Positions 10,850 to 22,869 of a DNA stretch of 64,000 nt are shown piece by piece. Source of the DNA: Aphrocallistes beatrix. Taxonomy: Eukaryota > Porifera > Hexactinellida > Sceptrulophora > Aphrocallistidae. Position numbers and translations under genes: made by a program. Numbering within the stretch: the first letter of the stretch is position 1; every line of letters begins with the position of its first letter. The DNA lies in NCBI GenBank assembly GCA_963281255.1, contig OY725503.1, positions 1,302,001 through 1,366,000 of the forward strand, given 5' to 3'. The notes beneath the pieces were generated by a model. The model searched no databases, was not told the origin of the DNA, and saw only the letters and a program-made list of their open reading frames with translations.

Positions 10850-11195
10850 TACTGTCCTCAAATTTTCTCCCCAAAAAATTGGTCTGGCGGACAATTTTAG
10901 AATGGAAATATGACCACACTTAGAACATCTTGTTATTCAAAAATGACCTCGAAGAGACCTAAATTATGTTGAATTTTGGTACATAAAATAGTAATCGCTT
11001 GACTTATATTACCAATATTAGTATATTACCAACAGGGTTATCAGAAAATATAGGCCCAAAAATGCCATGGGATGGATATTAGTTCATACTAGGACCAAAA
11101 TTCTGAGTGGGACCAATATCGCACAAAATACCGGTCCAAAGGACCAGTTTTCAGAGAGGATTTGTGCCAGAAACCAATCTAGTATAGTGACAGCT
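10850..11195. repeat. GGTCC-family repeat, decayed copy R4
   Basis: Degenerate AAAAATTGGTC, GGACCAAAATTC and GGACCAGTTTTC blocks end in TAGTGACAG, in the layout of the other copies. It is much more diverged than R1-R3. Confidence 0.5.
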
Positions 11196-11323
11196 CTTCC
11201 CTATCTGCAATAATTTTTGTAACTCTCTTATCGCACGGAAGCTTGTTCTTTCATTCAATTCGTAGGCCATAATATTATTACTTGTACATATCATCATTAG
11301 ATGCATTTAATTACCAAACTCAC

Positions 11324-11395
11324 CTTCGCCTTCCTCAACAACATTTGGAGCCACCTCGTCAATTGTGGGGAAGATACTGAAATCAAACTCCCTTT
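11324..11395 (-). CDS. Internal exon of the DM9-like gene, 72 nt
   Basis: The exon is bounded by the acceptor TATTTATAG and the donor GTGAGT. It is entered and left in phase 1 and encodes an acidic stretch including EFDFSIFPTIDEVAPNVVEE. Because it is 72 nt and symmetric in phase, it could be skipped or duplicated without changing the frame. It joins in frame to 11516-11548 upstream and 9544 downstream. No transcript data are available, so the exon is inferred from splice sites and frame. Confidence 0.5.
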
Positions 11396-11515
11396 CTATA
11401 AATAGGTTGACACCATAGAAGCGAAATTTTGTACAAATACAATAACTCATACATAACATTACTTAACATGATCAAACGAGATAATAGAAGTGAGATTAGA
11501 TACAGTGCTACTTAC

Positions 11516-11548
11516 CGTCAACAATCTGATCGAAATCAGACGAGTTAG
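11516..11548 (-). CDS. Internal micro-exon of the DM9-like gene, 33 nt
   Basis: The acceptor CCTTCTTGTAG and the consensus donor GTAAGT frame a 33-nt exon coding for NSSDFDQIVD, acidic like the next exon (compare DFDQIVD with EFDFSIF). Both boundaries are phase 1. Earlier exons, including any signal peptide, must lie further up the minus strand and were not identified. Confidence 0.5.
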
Positions 11549-13083
11549 CTACAAGAAGGAACCTCTTTTAAACAATATACTTGTTGTATTTTCGAACTAT
11601 ATACATATTAACGTGAAAGATTATTCTATATCTTAATTACAAAATAATTTCGAATTTGAAAATATTTAATTTGCAGTGTCCAGGTCCGCCCTGTTTTAAG
11701 TGCAGCTCTATTATGTAGAGTTAGTTGTCCTATGGTATGGACGACATGCAACCTCAGAAAGTCGTTCAAAGAGGGTAATTGGGTATGACTATTTAGAAAA
11801 TTACAGTTTGGAAAGTTGTGATGAATAGTTTCACTCCTTTATAATATACTACATATCTTAAAACTATTCGAGGAGTAATAAGATCACAACGCAGCATAGC
11901 CGCTATCCATACCTAGGATATGCTTATTGATCGGATCATTATTATATCATAGATTAGCAGTAAATACTTTGAGAACAAATTCTGCAAACATAGTACTAGT
12001 ATACTATCCCAACTTTATACACATATTTACACACCATTTAAATTGTCAAAGAGAATTTCGTATGAATGCGAGAATTAAGGCTTGGACCAGCATTTTGGGA
12101 AGACTCTAGATAATATGATGATACTTTCGAAAGCCTATGTTGAATTTTCAAAACTATAATAGGGAATGGCTTTCAACGATTTATCAGATTACTCGTATTC
12201 GGGTAATTTGAGTGCAAAATGATATTTTTGAATGTGTTGTGATTAGGATTTTCATCCAATTTAATAAATTTTGAAATCGATGATGAATGTAATCTTAACA
12301 AAGGCTTAACTTTGTTATTTGGCTATGAATAGTACAGTAGAACTTGGATGAAGCTTAATAAGCTGAAATTAGTACGTACGAAGCGAGTGGATATTAAATA
12401 GAAATCTATATACCTATTTGATGAATTTAGTTTGAGGGAGAAATAAGTATATAAATAAGTATATAAGAAATAAGTATATAATTAAATCAGTCTGTGTGCT
12501 CCTTAACTAATTATGTTATTTCGTGTGCTTTGTTCATTCTATGTGATTCTTTTCTTTGATAAATACAGCATTGTATTTTGTGATTCCCTTTGATATCCTT
12601 GAAATGTCACACTATCTCTTTGGAACTAGTGTAAGTAAATTCTTCATATATGTAATCCATACAGATTGTACTACGTATGAACTCCATTATTCCCACACTT
12701 CCACTATTTTTGCATGGGGTCCGATCTTTTTATTATAGCGTGCAGTTACAAACAATTTCATTTGGCAGTCAGAGTTGTGATTTATGTGTATTTTTTAAAT
12801 CTTTTATAAATCAGATGTTTAATCGAATTAATTTGGTCTAACATCTGGCATATAGATATACACCTATGTTTTAGCTTTTTGATACGACAATTTTCGACTT
12901 AATTAATTCATCTTGTAAATTTCAGAATGTTTAGTTTCAGGTCAAGAACATGCACTATTCACAAATGAGTTTTTGTTGCGTGCTCATAATTCAAAATAGG
13001 ATTTAATCACGGTTTCTAAATGCAAAAAACTACAATTACAGCAATATTTAAATTCATACCCCTCCCCTCTCTTGTATCATTAA
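11549..13083. other. No gene seen
   Basis: AT-rich. Upstream exons of the DM9-like gene may lie here but I could not identify any. A TAAGTATATAA phrase is repeated near 12445-12482. Confidence 0.4.
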
Positions 13084-13266
13084 TCAAAAAGTATTAAATC
13101 CTTTGCTGAGTTTCTGAAATTTGAGAAGAATCTGGGACACTAAGCTTTCAGAAACATTTCCTTTACAATCCTTTGCTACACTCGTTAGGTGTCTTCCCCT
13201 TGTGAAATCTTGCATTTCTCCAGCTACTTGATTATTATTCTCGCATAGTGGAGAGAGAGCTTGCAT
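13084..13266 (-). CDS. Possible terminal exon, unrecognised
   Basis: A 60-codon minus-strand frame, with RGRHLTSVAKDCKGNVSES and LLKFQKLSKGF, has a composition closer to real protein than to the surrounding AT-rich noise. No domain is recognised. A pyrimidine-rich stretch overlaps its start, so it could be the end of a spliced gene. The support is compositional only. Confidence 0.2.
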   Translation of the reverse strand: MQALSPLCENNNQVAGEMQDFTRGRHLTSVAKDCKGNVSESLVSQILLKFQKLSKGFNTF

Positions 13267-13892
13267 CTATTTCGGATACTTTCGCCTCCCCTACAATAAT
13301 CATTTCTTTGGAATAAATTTTTACATTACATGGTCTTTAACACTGTCTGAACTCTTCGCTCATATTTGTTAAACGGAACAAATGGTCCTCTTTCCTATCA
13401 AATAAATACAAACAAACAACTAGAAAAATCTGGATAATTTAGAATACGGAATTGGAATATTGCTACTATAAAAGTACCAACAAAAGGTGGATGTTGAATC
13501 AAACGTGGCATAAAGCCATAGAAACTGCTGTAAAATTAGTTTATTTGACATCATACACAGTGAGCACTCAATCTGTCGAAAGGATTAAAGTAACTTTAGT
13601 TAAAAATATCCATCATTTAGATATTTCACTCATTTAATTTATACATATTTTGTTTTTGTATACATAATTTGTGAGATATAAATATCAATCTGTGAAATTC
13701 GAGAGATTAATGTACCACAAAAGTTTCAACTAGATTGGCGGAATTGCGTGTTAATTGGATGAAAAAAATGAATAATCCTTTCACAAAATACTGAAACTTT
13801 GAGTTCGAGCACTTAGAATCTCTTAATCATCTCTAGACAAACAAACAAATTTATTAACATTGTCTTTTTATTATATAGATGGTATTGTCAAA
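13267..13892. other. No gene seen
   Basis: AT-rich sequence up to the Helitron-like insertion; nothing recognised. Confidence 0.5.
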
Positions 13893-15082
13893 TCTTATAT
13901 ATTAAAACTCGATGGTTTTGTTTTTTTTTTGTTTGTTCGTGTTGATTGAGGAATTGGCAGGTGCTAGAATTTGCAAATTGGCATGGAGGTGTGAAATAAC
14001 ATTTCTACAAGGGAGTTCGGAGGACTAAGCGAATTTTCACACCTTCGCCCCCAAAAGGTGACAAAATATACACGTATATCATTAATTATGACGGGAAATT
14101 GTTGTTTCAAAAATATTATACACCTACAAATACATCTGTGTCAATTCTAGGCAATTCAATAGCTCACTATAATTAATGTTATAATACATACAAATAATTA
14201 CAGGTAACCCTCGCCGTTCGCGGGTTTGCCATTCGCGGTTTCGATTATTCGTGGAAAAAATTTTGAGTCTTGTTTTGCTATTCGCGGTTTTCGTTGCTCT
14301 CTTCAGTAGTTTATGGGCTAGCATAATTCCATAACCTTATACGTATCTACAATTTAGGTTTAGTACTAAAGGCTAGTACTATTTAGGTATGGTACTTAGG
14401 TTTGCTACTAGAGGATCTATATCTTTCATTATCACTTTATTTATTATTACCATTTCACTTGTGTCAGTGTTTGTATGAGTATTACAGCTCAACTAATGAA
14501 TCAATAACGTAGTATTCAGCAAACAGTATCTAGCGTCGTTTTTATAATCTAGGAACGTAACCCCACCATTCTCATTGAACTAACGTCTTGCCGTTCGCGA
14601 TTTTGCCATTCGCGACAATTCTCAGGAACGTAACCCCCGCGAACGGCGAGGGATACCTGTATAATACAACACATGTAGGATGCAAATATATCCAATAAAA
14701 TATTTTCACACCTTTATATCCATATTTTAACACCTTTTGGGAATTTTCAAATACTCGCTAGAGACTGGCTTCCAACGTAGATTAGATTTCGAATATCATC
14801 CCATTATTGAATCTCTACTGTGAATATTTTGTTTGTTTTTGTTTACAATATATCAATAAAGTAAACAAATTATAAAATCACGCTATAAACAAGCGTTCAA
14901 CGGTTAACATAGGGTTTTCGAGGGTGTAGATTTCGAATATCATATTATTGAATATCTACTGTGAATGAAAGTAACAACAAACAGATTTTCAAGTATTTAG
15001 GAGAATCGAGGTGCCCAAAGGGTACCTCATACGGACATTTTATGTCCGCAGCCGCGCAGCGCAAGCAAGCCAAGCGCGCTTG
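13893..15082 (+). mobile_element. Helitron-like family 2 copy
   Basis: It starts TCTTATATATTAAAACTCG after an A and ends GCGCGCTTG before a T, without target duplication. The copy at 24948-25593 aligns with it from end to end and lacks the inverted-repeat element at 14201-14659. The last 60 bp contain the stem GGACA/TGTCC and the GC-rich terminal hairpin shared with family 1. No helicase ORF. Confidence 0.75.
14201..14659. mobile_element. Pogo-like MITE, 459 bp, TA target
   Basis: The ends are CAGGTAACCCTCGCCGTTCG and the inverse of it with one change (GGATACCTG), flanked by TA. Internal GTTCGCGG and GAACGTAACCCC phrases repeat. The empty site is visible in the sister Helitron-like copy near 25180. 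Confidence 0.85.
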
Positions 15083-16000
15083 TTGTGTATAAAATTTATA
15101 TACATGTGCAGTTTTGATTCAATGCAACCTTGATACAATTATTTTCTATGAAAATAATAATTTGACGCAAGTATATTATTGTACAACCACAAACTTCACT
15201 ATCCAGATAATCTAAGGTGACAACAAAGTCAGAAGATATGGAAATATATTTTATAGGGAGTAACTTAACTCAGGCCTCACAGTAGAATGTGAAATTTGGA
15301 CCAGGGATGCGATCGAAGCCGAACAATGAAATAGCAACTTTTCAATATTTCGTGGTAATTTTAGTACATAATGATTTGAGTGATAGCCTTGAGCGTTCAC
15401 ATTTGATCTAACCCTCATTAATTTCTATTTTAAATGTCTCCATCATACTACACTATATTGAGTATTGAAGTGATATCATATATTTCATTTAAATAATTGA
15501 AATAAACAAGACAATAAAATTACAATCACAATTAATAATGTATTAATACAGTTTTACAATTCATAAACTTTCTTTCGATCATTTTAGCGCTGTTGTTGTC
15601 TCCGATTAACAAATTGAGGGTTGAGTTACTTGCATGTGAGAAAAGTTGGCCGCGCTTACAGCTGAACTAAATAAAGAAAAATAAAGTTAAACACATACTA
15701 TATTAAAATATAAGGATATTAAGAGTTAATTTTTTCAATTTACGTTTTTCAATTCCTCTTAACATACTACCATGGAATTATAATTTTTTACTTTATTAGC
15801 TATCATACTTGTACAATTTCCTGAAACAAATAACAACCCACGTAGAATCGAAAAACGAGGAATATTGCAGGAAGGACATGTATTTTCCCTTAGGAAGCGG
15901 AAAAAAAGCACGTACTATCCGTAAGTACATACTAACCGACTTGATATTACATAGGAATCTATATAATAAATGAATTCTGGTTCAGAGAAATGAGTACGTA
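15083..16000. other. No gene; short-element ends near 15.9-16.05 kb
   Basis: Mostly AT-rich. Near 15910-16055 the phrases GTAAGTACATACTAACCGAC and GAGTACGTACTTACCGAG, ending TTCTACTGTA, look like a TA-flanked inverted-repeat element that cuts into the 3' side of the P-like ORF. A related diverged phrase lies near 25980-26065. Confidence 0.4.
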
Positions 16001-16600
16001 CTAAACCGAAGTACGTTGCATCCCGAGTACGTACTTACCGAGTTCTACTGTACCGGGTTTTACGTGAATTTCATCCATTTTAAGGATGACATGTTTTTGT
16101 TCATTCGAAAAAGAACACGTTGCTTGCCTCAGGAATGGAAAGAATTCATTTTCGAGCCCAAATGAAGAGTACAATTTTTCGAAAGTATTGAAGTGAGGAA
16201 GTGATAGGCAAGGCATGTGCTGGAGATACTTATAACAAGCTGGCGAGATCAGATGTGTTTTAAGATATAATATTTGTGTGAGTATGTTGTATCTACTTCT
16301 ATTTTTGGGAACAAGACTGTTTTCTAACTGGCATTGAATGAATTGGATTTCTGGATGCTCAGATGTTTCCACATCCGAACTGGTATGCATAATATCAATG
16401 GCTTGTTGGATATGAATATTCGCTGATGATATATGGGAAGCAGTAGATTCAGAATTAGATGGCTCACATCGATAAGGCGCACTAGAAATTTCATTCACAA
16501 GTGATTCAAGTTGTCGAATATCACTTAGGCAACTGAGCGAATGTGGAAAAATCACATTTTTACAAAAGGCCTTGATAGAAAGATCGAACGTTACTACCAA
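16001..16600 (-). pseudogene. P-element-like (THAP-type) transposase fragment
   Basis: A 199-residue frame contains ISPACYKYLQHMPCLSLPH, then EKLYSSFGLENEFFPFLRQ and KHVILKMDEIHVKPGTVE. The order of a YKYL segment, a LP..NT linker and a (M)DEI catalytic strand fits the start of the catalytic domain in P-element-like transposases such as THAP9 relatives. No THAP zinc finger is seen upstream. Downstream the frame runs into a short inverted-repeat element, so the last residues are foreign. A more decayed relative lies at 21440-21770. Confidence 0.6.
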
Positions 16601-17806
16601 TTCATCGAGTAGTTATTAGGGTTTCTTATTTTTCTTTAATTTGCCATTAGATATAATATATTGTGTTCTATGATCACTACCTGATTTAATTTAATTTGTG
16701 GGTTTCCAACTCAAAACCGAGAAACACTAACAACCGTTCTAAATTACTATTAATCATAATTCTCAAAAACAGACTGGCTAGATATTGTAATAGCAGATGC
16801 GTATAAATATTTTAGACGTAAATATACAGATAGTTTAGTCTAATTGAAATGTGCTCTCTTCAGAGATGGTTGTAGAGCAAGTGCAAAATTAAATAAGAAC
16901 ACCGATCCGATTTGATAACCCAGGGTACAATTCATAACCTAAACTTGCTGGAATACAACTCTGATATTCTCCAATTAAAAGAGATGTAAAACAGTTACAC
17001 GGACCCACAAGATAACCCCTTAGGATATTTTGATGCAGAACAAACTCATTTAACGGAATAAAAAAGTATCGTCTCAGTCAATAAAATTCATACTATTGGA
17101 AGAATTTGTAGTAATCTTTTTGCAATAGTTTGTGAACTGATTTTGCAAAATTAGGACAAATAGCACATTTAAACGAGGAATTGGTACTATAGATGAAAAA
17201 GTAAATCTAGGAGTCGACAGACATGGAAATAACGGAGTAGGGTTAGAAAGGAGGATTGTGACCGAAAAACGTGGAGAATCGCTACTAAATATCATTAAGA
17301 AGTGCGAGCATGTGATTTTTCAATTTTGTAAATTCTGATAGTAAATTTCTACGTATGGATATCACGGCATATAGAGTGGTCACTTGTAATTGATATCAGA
17401 CTTATACAGTTATCAGACTTATACAGTTATCATAATGCAGCGTTAGATTAACTTTCCTGGAGGGTATAGTCTCTAACTAAGAGATTAAAGTCCCAAGAGT
17501 AATCATTCTGCTACTGTTTAAGAAAAATGCAGTATAATTATAACTTATCGACCGTTCCAGCTAATTATATTGAGGCTATTATAGCGTAGTTTGTTTTGCT
17601 GAAACTACTAGAGAGCTAGCTCCAAACAGAGTAGAAATTGCGAATATTTTAAGTTACTAACTTAAACAGACCTTACCAAAAATCAGTTCTATCTGGTTTG
17701 GAAATATTGTCTGGTGAATTTCTATACACCAATTTGATGCAAAGTTCTAAATTAGACTATCATGCTTGTTATAAGCATCAAGTAATTCATGCAGAATATG
17801 AAAAGC
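16601..17806. other. No gene seen
   Basis: AT-rich. A short direct duplication of CAGACTTATACAGTTATCA lies near 17395-17430. No convincing ORF on either strand. Confidence 0.5.
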
Positions 17807-18878
17807 CATGTCCTTCTCTAATATTGCCTCACAGTAAAATAACCAAGGATGCGGTAATAGCCGAATGGATTAATACACGATTAGCCTAAAATCATTAACC
17901 ATGCAGAATAGGCATTAAGAATGTATTACCAGCATATATAAACATGGTATCAAAGTATATATACCCGTTGTCAAAATTTCGATTAGTCATCATATCATTG
18001 CGCAACAGGTCATTTTAAGCACTATTTTGGCAATTTTCTAAGCTGTTTTAAGCCTACTTCTAAATGTTATTAACTGTAGAATGCCCAGCATTTATATGGC
18101 TTCAGTGCCATAGAAAATGGCTGGGAGACATCCGCGATATCGGGGACACTGTGTCCCCTCTGGGCATTCTACGGTTAATTAAAGTAGAATTTTTGTATAG
18201 AACTAAGATTAGTACGAGTTGATTTGAAAAATTTAGAATTTTCCAATGGAATGCTGTTACATTCCTACGTTGCTATGGTAAAGCATTTTGATCAGTTTGA
18301 GCCCTATCCTGCTAACGGTAATAATTAGGTCTTCAAATCTGATCGTATTTGATAGGCAATTGGCTATTTCCTATTAGGTAATAATACAATTTAAACTTCT
18401 AAATTCACAGACTATAGAGTTATGCGACAATTTAGTGTTTTGGTCACATTCTTAAAATCTAGTTACTACAGTTTGCACGAAATGGCCCAAACAAACCAAA
18501 ATGCTTTACCATCGTAACGCGGGAATGTAACAACATTCCATTGAAAATTCTAAATTTTTCAAATTAACTCGTACTAATCTTGGTTCAACACAAAAATCAC
18601 ACCTTAATACCATTTAGAAATAGGGTTAAAACAGCTTAGAAAATCGCTAAAATTGTCCTTAGAATGACCTGTTCCGCAATGATATGATGACTAATCGAGA
18701 TTTTTCCAAGATATATGTACTTTGATACCATGTTTATAAATGCTGGTAATACATTTTTAATGCCTATTCTGCATGGTTAATGATCTTAGGCTAATCGTGT
18801 ATTAAGTCATTCGGCTACTACTTCATCCCTAGTCCATGATTTTCAGTCTACTGTGAGGCATTATTAGAGTAGGCTATG
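17807..18878. mobile_element. Long-inverted-repeat element, 1,072 bp, 7-bp duplication
   Basis: Flanked by GAAAAGC on both sides (17800-17806, 18879-18885). The two halves are inverted copies of each other over about 500 bp, with an outer part near CTCTAATAATGCCTCACAG and inner parts such as GCCGAATGGATTAATACACG and GAATGTATTACCAGCATATA. A second copy, also flanked by a 7-bp repeat, is at 40218-41257. An extra segment with an inverted repeat around TGTAGAATGCCCAG (18073-18178) is present only here. No transposase ORF. Confidence 0.8.
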
Positions 18879-18953
18879 GAAAAGCTTATTTTTTTAAAAA
18901 TTTTGAATCACGGATCATTAACTGCTCCTATTAGTGTCCTAGTGTGGTAAATT

Positions 18954-18954
<1 letters not shown>

Positions 18955-19035
<81 letters not shown>
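18955..19035. repeat. (GA)n microsatellite, about 80 bp
   Basis: An uninterrupted GA run from 18955 to 19035. The serine/leucine tail of the minus-strand ORF over it is an artefact of this repeat. Confidence 0.95.
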
Positions 19036-19038
<3 letters not shown>

Positions 19039-19795
19039 ATCCTGATAAAGGCAAGTGCCAATAACTGACAGATCATCAGTTGTGCTCTATGGGAGCTAAG
19101 GTCTGGAAAACTCACAAGGACAAATTGGCAATATTGTTGATGAGTGATTACTACAAGAAAGGTACATAAGCGCTTATTTCCGGTCAGAACATGAATTTGA
19201 TTGAGTTCAAAGATAAATGTGGAAACGAGTTTGATCGGACCCTCTTCCAAAAGATGGAAACTATTTGACCTTACAACGGGAGAATCGTCAAAAGATGGTA
19301 AAACTTTGTGAAAAGTTTGGAAGAAAGTACTTGAATATTATGGTGTAAACATTAGATATGTTCCTTACACTCTACCAAGGAGATATATGAATCTTTCTTT
19401 TCGGCCAAAATTATATCTGTTTAGTTATCGATGGAACCAAATTGATGCGTAATATATCATGAGTGTTAAACAATCTGTTACTTTTATTATGAGAGGTTCC
19501 TAAGCCAAACAAAATTAAACAAAAAAATGTCATCGTCTATCAAGGAAGATGTTCTTCTCCAAGCTTGTCGAAATGTACCAGAATAACTCCGAGTTTACAG
19601 CAGAAAAATGGAGAAAACATTGACTTCTATGGTGATGAAGAAAATGAATTTCTGATAATTAATGGTCTTGCTACACCTACTACACTACAGCTACAGAAGT
19701 TGAATGGGAATGAGGTTTGTGGATTAGTAATAAATAGTCCATATTTATGTTGTTACTACAAAAGAACAATTAAACGTTCTCAAAGTAACTGGGAG
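19036..19795 (+). other. Possible decayed coding sequence, unassigned
   Basis: Plus-strand fragments such as YYGVNIRYVPYTLPRRYM (about 19337-19390) and, in another frame, NGENIDFYGDEENEFLIING (19608-19670) look protein-like but are broken by stops. The second frame runs straight into the hAT-type insertion at 19796. No family is recognised. Confidence 0.3.
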
Positions 19796-20000
19796 CAGGG
19801 CCGGCGACAACTGAAACAAAGGAATTCATATTGTGATACAAGCTTATTATGTACATACAAGACACAATTACAATGGACATCTTAAATCCTAAAGAAACTA
19901 TTACATGCCGACCTGGGGCCCCTATTTACCCCGGGCCCCCTATTTACCACGGACCCCCCGGTTTTACCCCAAGCTACCCCCCCCCCTGTCGCCGGCCCTG
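19796..20000. mobile_element. hAT-type MITE, 205 bp, 8-bp duplication
   Basis: The ends are CAGGGCCGGCGACA and TGTCGCCGGCCCTG, with ACTGGGAG duplicated on both sides (19788-19795, 20001-20008). The interior is unrelated to the ends and includes a CCCC-rich stretch. Confidence 0.9.
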
Positions 20001-20279
20001 ACTGGGAGTTGTCACAAAGGTTATTTATTTGATTGGAAAAGAGATATAAATGCGAAAATGCAGCAATTGAATATTGAATATTTAAACTATGAACTGTGAC
20101 GTAATGTTGCTTATAGTGAAATATGAACTACGACTTGCGGGCCAAATCCTCATGCAACAGGGCTACACAATTTATCATTAGACGGAAATGTTTATATGGC
20201 ATATTTACTACTACATTAAACATATTCCATAAAGAAAGAAGAATTTGGATAAAATCAGAGGTAACAGTTTTATTTTCAA

Positions 20280-21293
20280 CAAGCACGCTTCGCTTGCTTG
20301 CGCTGCGCGGCTTGCGGACACGCAGTGTCCGCAGAGTCGCCCTGTGGGCGCCTGGAGTTACTCAATCTAGCATATTTTGGAACTTCTATTTTTATATAAA
20401 TATTGTAGACAAAGGCCGACGAGTAAATTCTCTAATGGATCCGAAAATATATTATTCGAAATCTACACCCCTGAAAACCCCATGTCAACCGTTGGAAGCT
20501 AGTCTCTAGCCCATATCTTTAATTTGTTTACTTTATGTATCTATTGTAAACAAAAGTAAACAAATTGACCATCCAATTTACTCGAAATTGTGATATTCGA
20601 AATCTACACCCCTGAAAACCACATGTCAACCGTTGAAAGCTAGTTTCTAGCCTATTTTTGTAATTTGTTTACTTTATGTATCTATTGTAAACAAAAGTAT
20701 ACAAATAATTTATCATATCGATCTGAAAATATGATATTCGAAATCTACACCCCTAAAAACCCCATGTCAACCGTTGGAAGCTAGTTTCTAGCATCATTTT
20801 CAAAATTCGTCAAATCGTGTGAAAATATGTATATAAAGGTGTGAAAATATACAAATAACCTTTTTAACTGCCATACACTATAATATATAATTGAGACATT
20901 CATATAAGTTATTGTTTGAAGTATTAATTACAATTACAGCCTACAATATTGTCGTATAATGATTTCTATTGTGAGAGTGAAGCCGTACATAGTTTTGTAT
21001 AGAAAATGTGTGAAAAATTGTTTTCCATTTTTTTTGCAGAGGTGTGAAAATTTCGCTTAGATCTTAGAACTTAATCGTAGATTCATCATTTGAAACCTAC
21101 ATGCCAATTTTCGTATCTCTACGACTTGCCGATTCTTCAATCAATTCGGACAAACAAACAAACAAACAAACAAACAAAAAAACAAAAAAAATCCTAGCAT
21201 TTTAATATATAAGATATCTCTACGACTTGCCGATTCTTCAATCAATTCGGACAAACAAACAAACAAAAAATCCTAGCATTTTAATATATAAGA
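20280..21293 (-). mobile_element. Helitron-like family 2 copy, minus strand
   Basis: The 3' end (CAAGCACGCTTCGC on the plus strand) lies at 20280 and the 5' TC end at 21293, followed by T. The middle carries three tandem units of about 117 bp with ATTCGAAATCTACACCCCTG and GTTTACTTTATGTATCTATTG. The 5' terminal 80-100 bp are present twice in tandem (21110-21214 and 21215-21293). No ORF of note. Confidence 0.75.
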
Positions 21294-21439
21294 TACAACG
21301 CGTTGATTATTTTGAATGGCTAAACCAGCTATGGTTGATTCATGTACTACCTTAAAAACAAGTTTTACATTTCTGCTCAATACTTGAAGGGTAACATGAT
21401 TTGAAAGTCAAACGCGGAACAAGTTTGGCTAAAGATTGT

Positions 21440-21770
21440 TTTTCAGAATTATGAAGAACGCGGACATCCCGAAAAAATACGGAACATAATCTTAAGGATA
21501 AGAACAGGAAGCAATATTAAAGTTTTTCTAAGTTTGTGCAAACGAAAGATTGCTCTCAGAGATGAACAATGTAGACCTTGAAGATAATTATAGCAAACTG
21601 GTAAAATAAGGTGTGATTTAAGTGCCTAAATTTGCGTGAGAATATTATATCTGCGCCTGTTTTTGGGATGAGACTATTTTCTAGTTAATAAAGAATAAAT
21701 TGAATCCTAGATAGCTCTGGGCATTCAAATAATTATTCATTATCAGATTTGGAAGGATGAATATTTCAAG
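21440..21770 (-). pseudogene. Decayed second P-like transposase copy
   Basis: This stretch aligns at low similarity with 16090-16420. Shared phrases include TTTTTGGGA.. AGACT.TTTTCTA followed by GAATGAATTGGAT-like sequence, and TAAGATATAATATTTGTGTGAG-like sequence. Stops interrupt every frame. Confidence 0.45.
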
Positions 21771-22542
21771 ATGTATTACTTAAACATTTTATGCGAACAA
21801 TTCTAAAGTATTTAATATACCATAATGACACGAAATGAAGATTAATGAGTCATCATCTAATCATAATCTTTTGCATAGAAAGGTGTTGTAGAACTTAATG
21901 GTCATTTGGTTTGGCAAAACCTTGTCACTATCTCTTTTCCCTCCCTAGATATTCAGATTCAACACCTCAAAAGGTGTGAAACATTCTAAAACTTTGTGGG
22001 AACAATTATAAGTATAATCATTATTTTTAATAACTCGAAATAGAGATTTTTCATTTTTTTAATAGCTCATGAACACCTAAATATGATTACGTCATCCTAA
22101 AAGGTGTTTGGGTACATGATGAACTTTTCATACAGGGTGGTCCAAAATAGAATGTACCTAAGCACATTATAGAGCTTACCCTGTCTGAATTTCATGTACT
22201 AACCAAAAATCCTGCTTAGATGTGCTAAATGCATCCCCTGTGGTAAAGAAAAACAACGAATGGACCTTCGAGATGAGAACCTTCTGCACAGTACAGTATC
22301 TGGACTGTCACAGCCATAATAAATGAATTCCGGACAAAATTTGAGAAAGATAATGGCCCTATACATCCTTGATTTTCATGTGGGTGGGAAAATTTTAGAC
22401 TGAAGGTAAATTACAGAACTATGGCTACTAACCATTTATCCCACCTCTTTCAAATGGTATATATGTAAATATACTATAAATACTCGTATTTTTCTTTAGA
22501 ATAGTAAAAGTAAGCCAACATACTATAATCGCCGTTTAGCAA
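21771..22542. other. No gene; single mariner-type end
   Basis: CAGGGTGGTCCAAAATAGAA at 22134, after TA, resembles a mariner terminal repeat, but no partner end was found. The rest is AT-rich. Confidence 0.4.
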
Positions 22543-22869
22543 ATGAACCTAATAAATGCCATATTATTCGTTTCCATCTTTTGTGGGACAAGTATTGCAA
22601 ACGCACAAAATCTCGCTAGTCTCTCTGAGAGCTATTCACTAACTGCAACAGCTGTAAGTACTTCAAATATGTCAGGGATGATAATTACTTCGATATATAC
22701 ACAACTAAGTATCTATTTTGATGAACCTCGAGGTCTAAAATATTTCACCGGAGAGTACAATTACAACGGACTCATTGGCACCTATAGCTATATCATCAGC
22801 GAAAATGATTTATCCTTTTGGTCGGTAATTAACGGGACTTGTACAGAGACTCACAGTAGATGCTCATAA
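22543..22869 (+). CDS. Putative secreted protein, unrecognised
   Basis: The ATG at 22543 opens a 108-codon frame with a hydrophobic N-terminus (INAILFVSIFCGTSIANAQ) that fits a cleavable signal peptide, probably cut near ANA-Q. The mature part is rich in Ser, Tyr and Asn and has FDEPRGLKYFTGEYNYNG. The frame closes at 22869. Shifting by one base near 22857 opens a protein-like extension (HNANYFTYSALGVLYTVTIG) to a TAA at 22979-22981. A 35-nt GT-AG span (22858-22892) also lies there, but removing it gives a shorter frame. So either a frameshift or a small intron is possible. No domain is recognised; the function is unknown. Confidence 0.4.
   Translation: MNLINAILFVSIFCGTSIANAQNLASLSESYSLTATAVSTSNMSGMIITSIYTQLSIYFDEPRGLKYFTGEYNYNGLIGTYSYIISENDLSFWSVINGTCTETHSRCS

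Noticed and set aside
17850..17885. tRNA-like phrase TAGCCGAATGGATTAA in the long-inverted-repeat family
   Set aside because: It resembles a Ser/Leu A box, but no B box or foldable tRNA body follows in either copy.
18939..19250. 103-residue minus-strand ORF over the GA repeat
   Set aside because: Its tail is the translated microsatellite and no domain is visible in the remainder.
22648..22670. A 22-nt intron in the secreted ORF starting GTAAGT
   Set aside because: Removing it creates an immediate in-frame stop, while the unspliced frame reads through.
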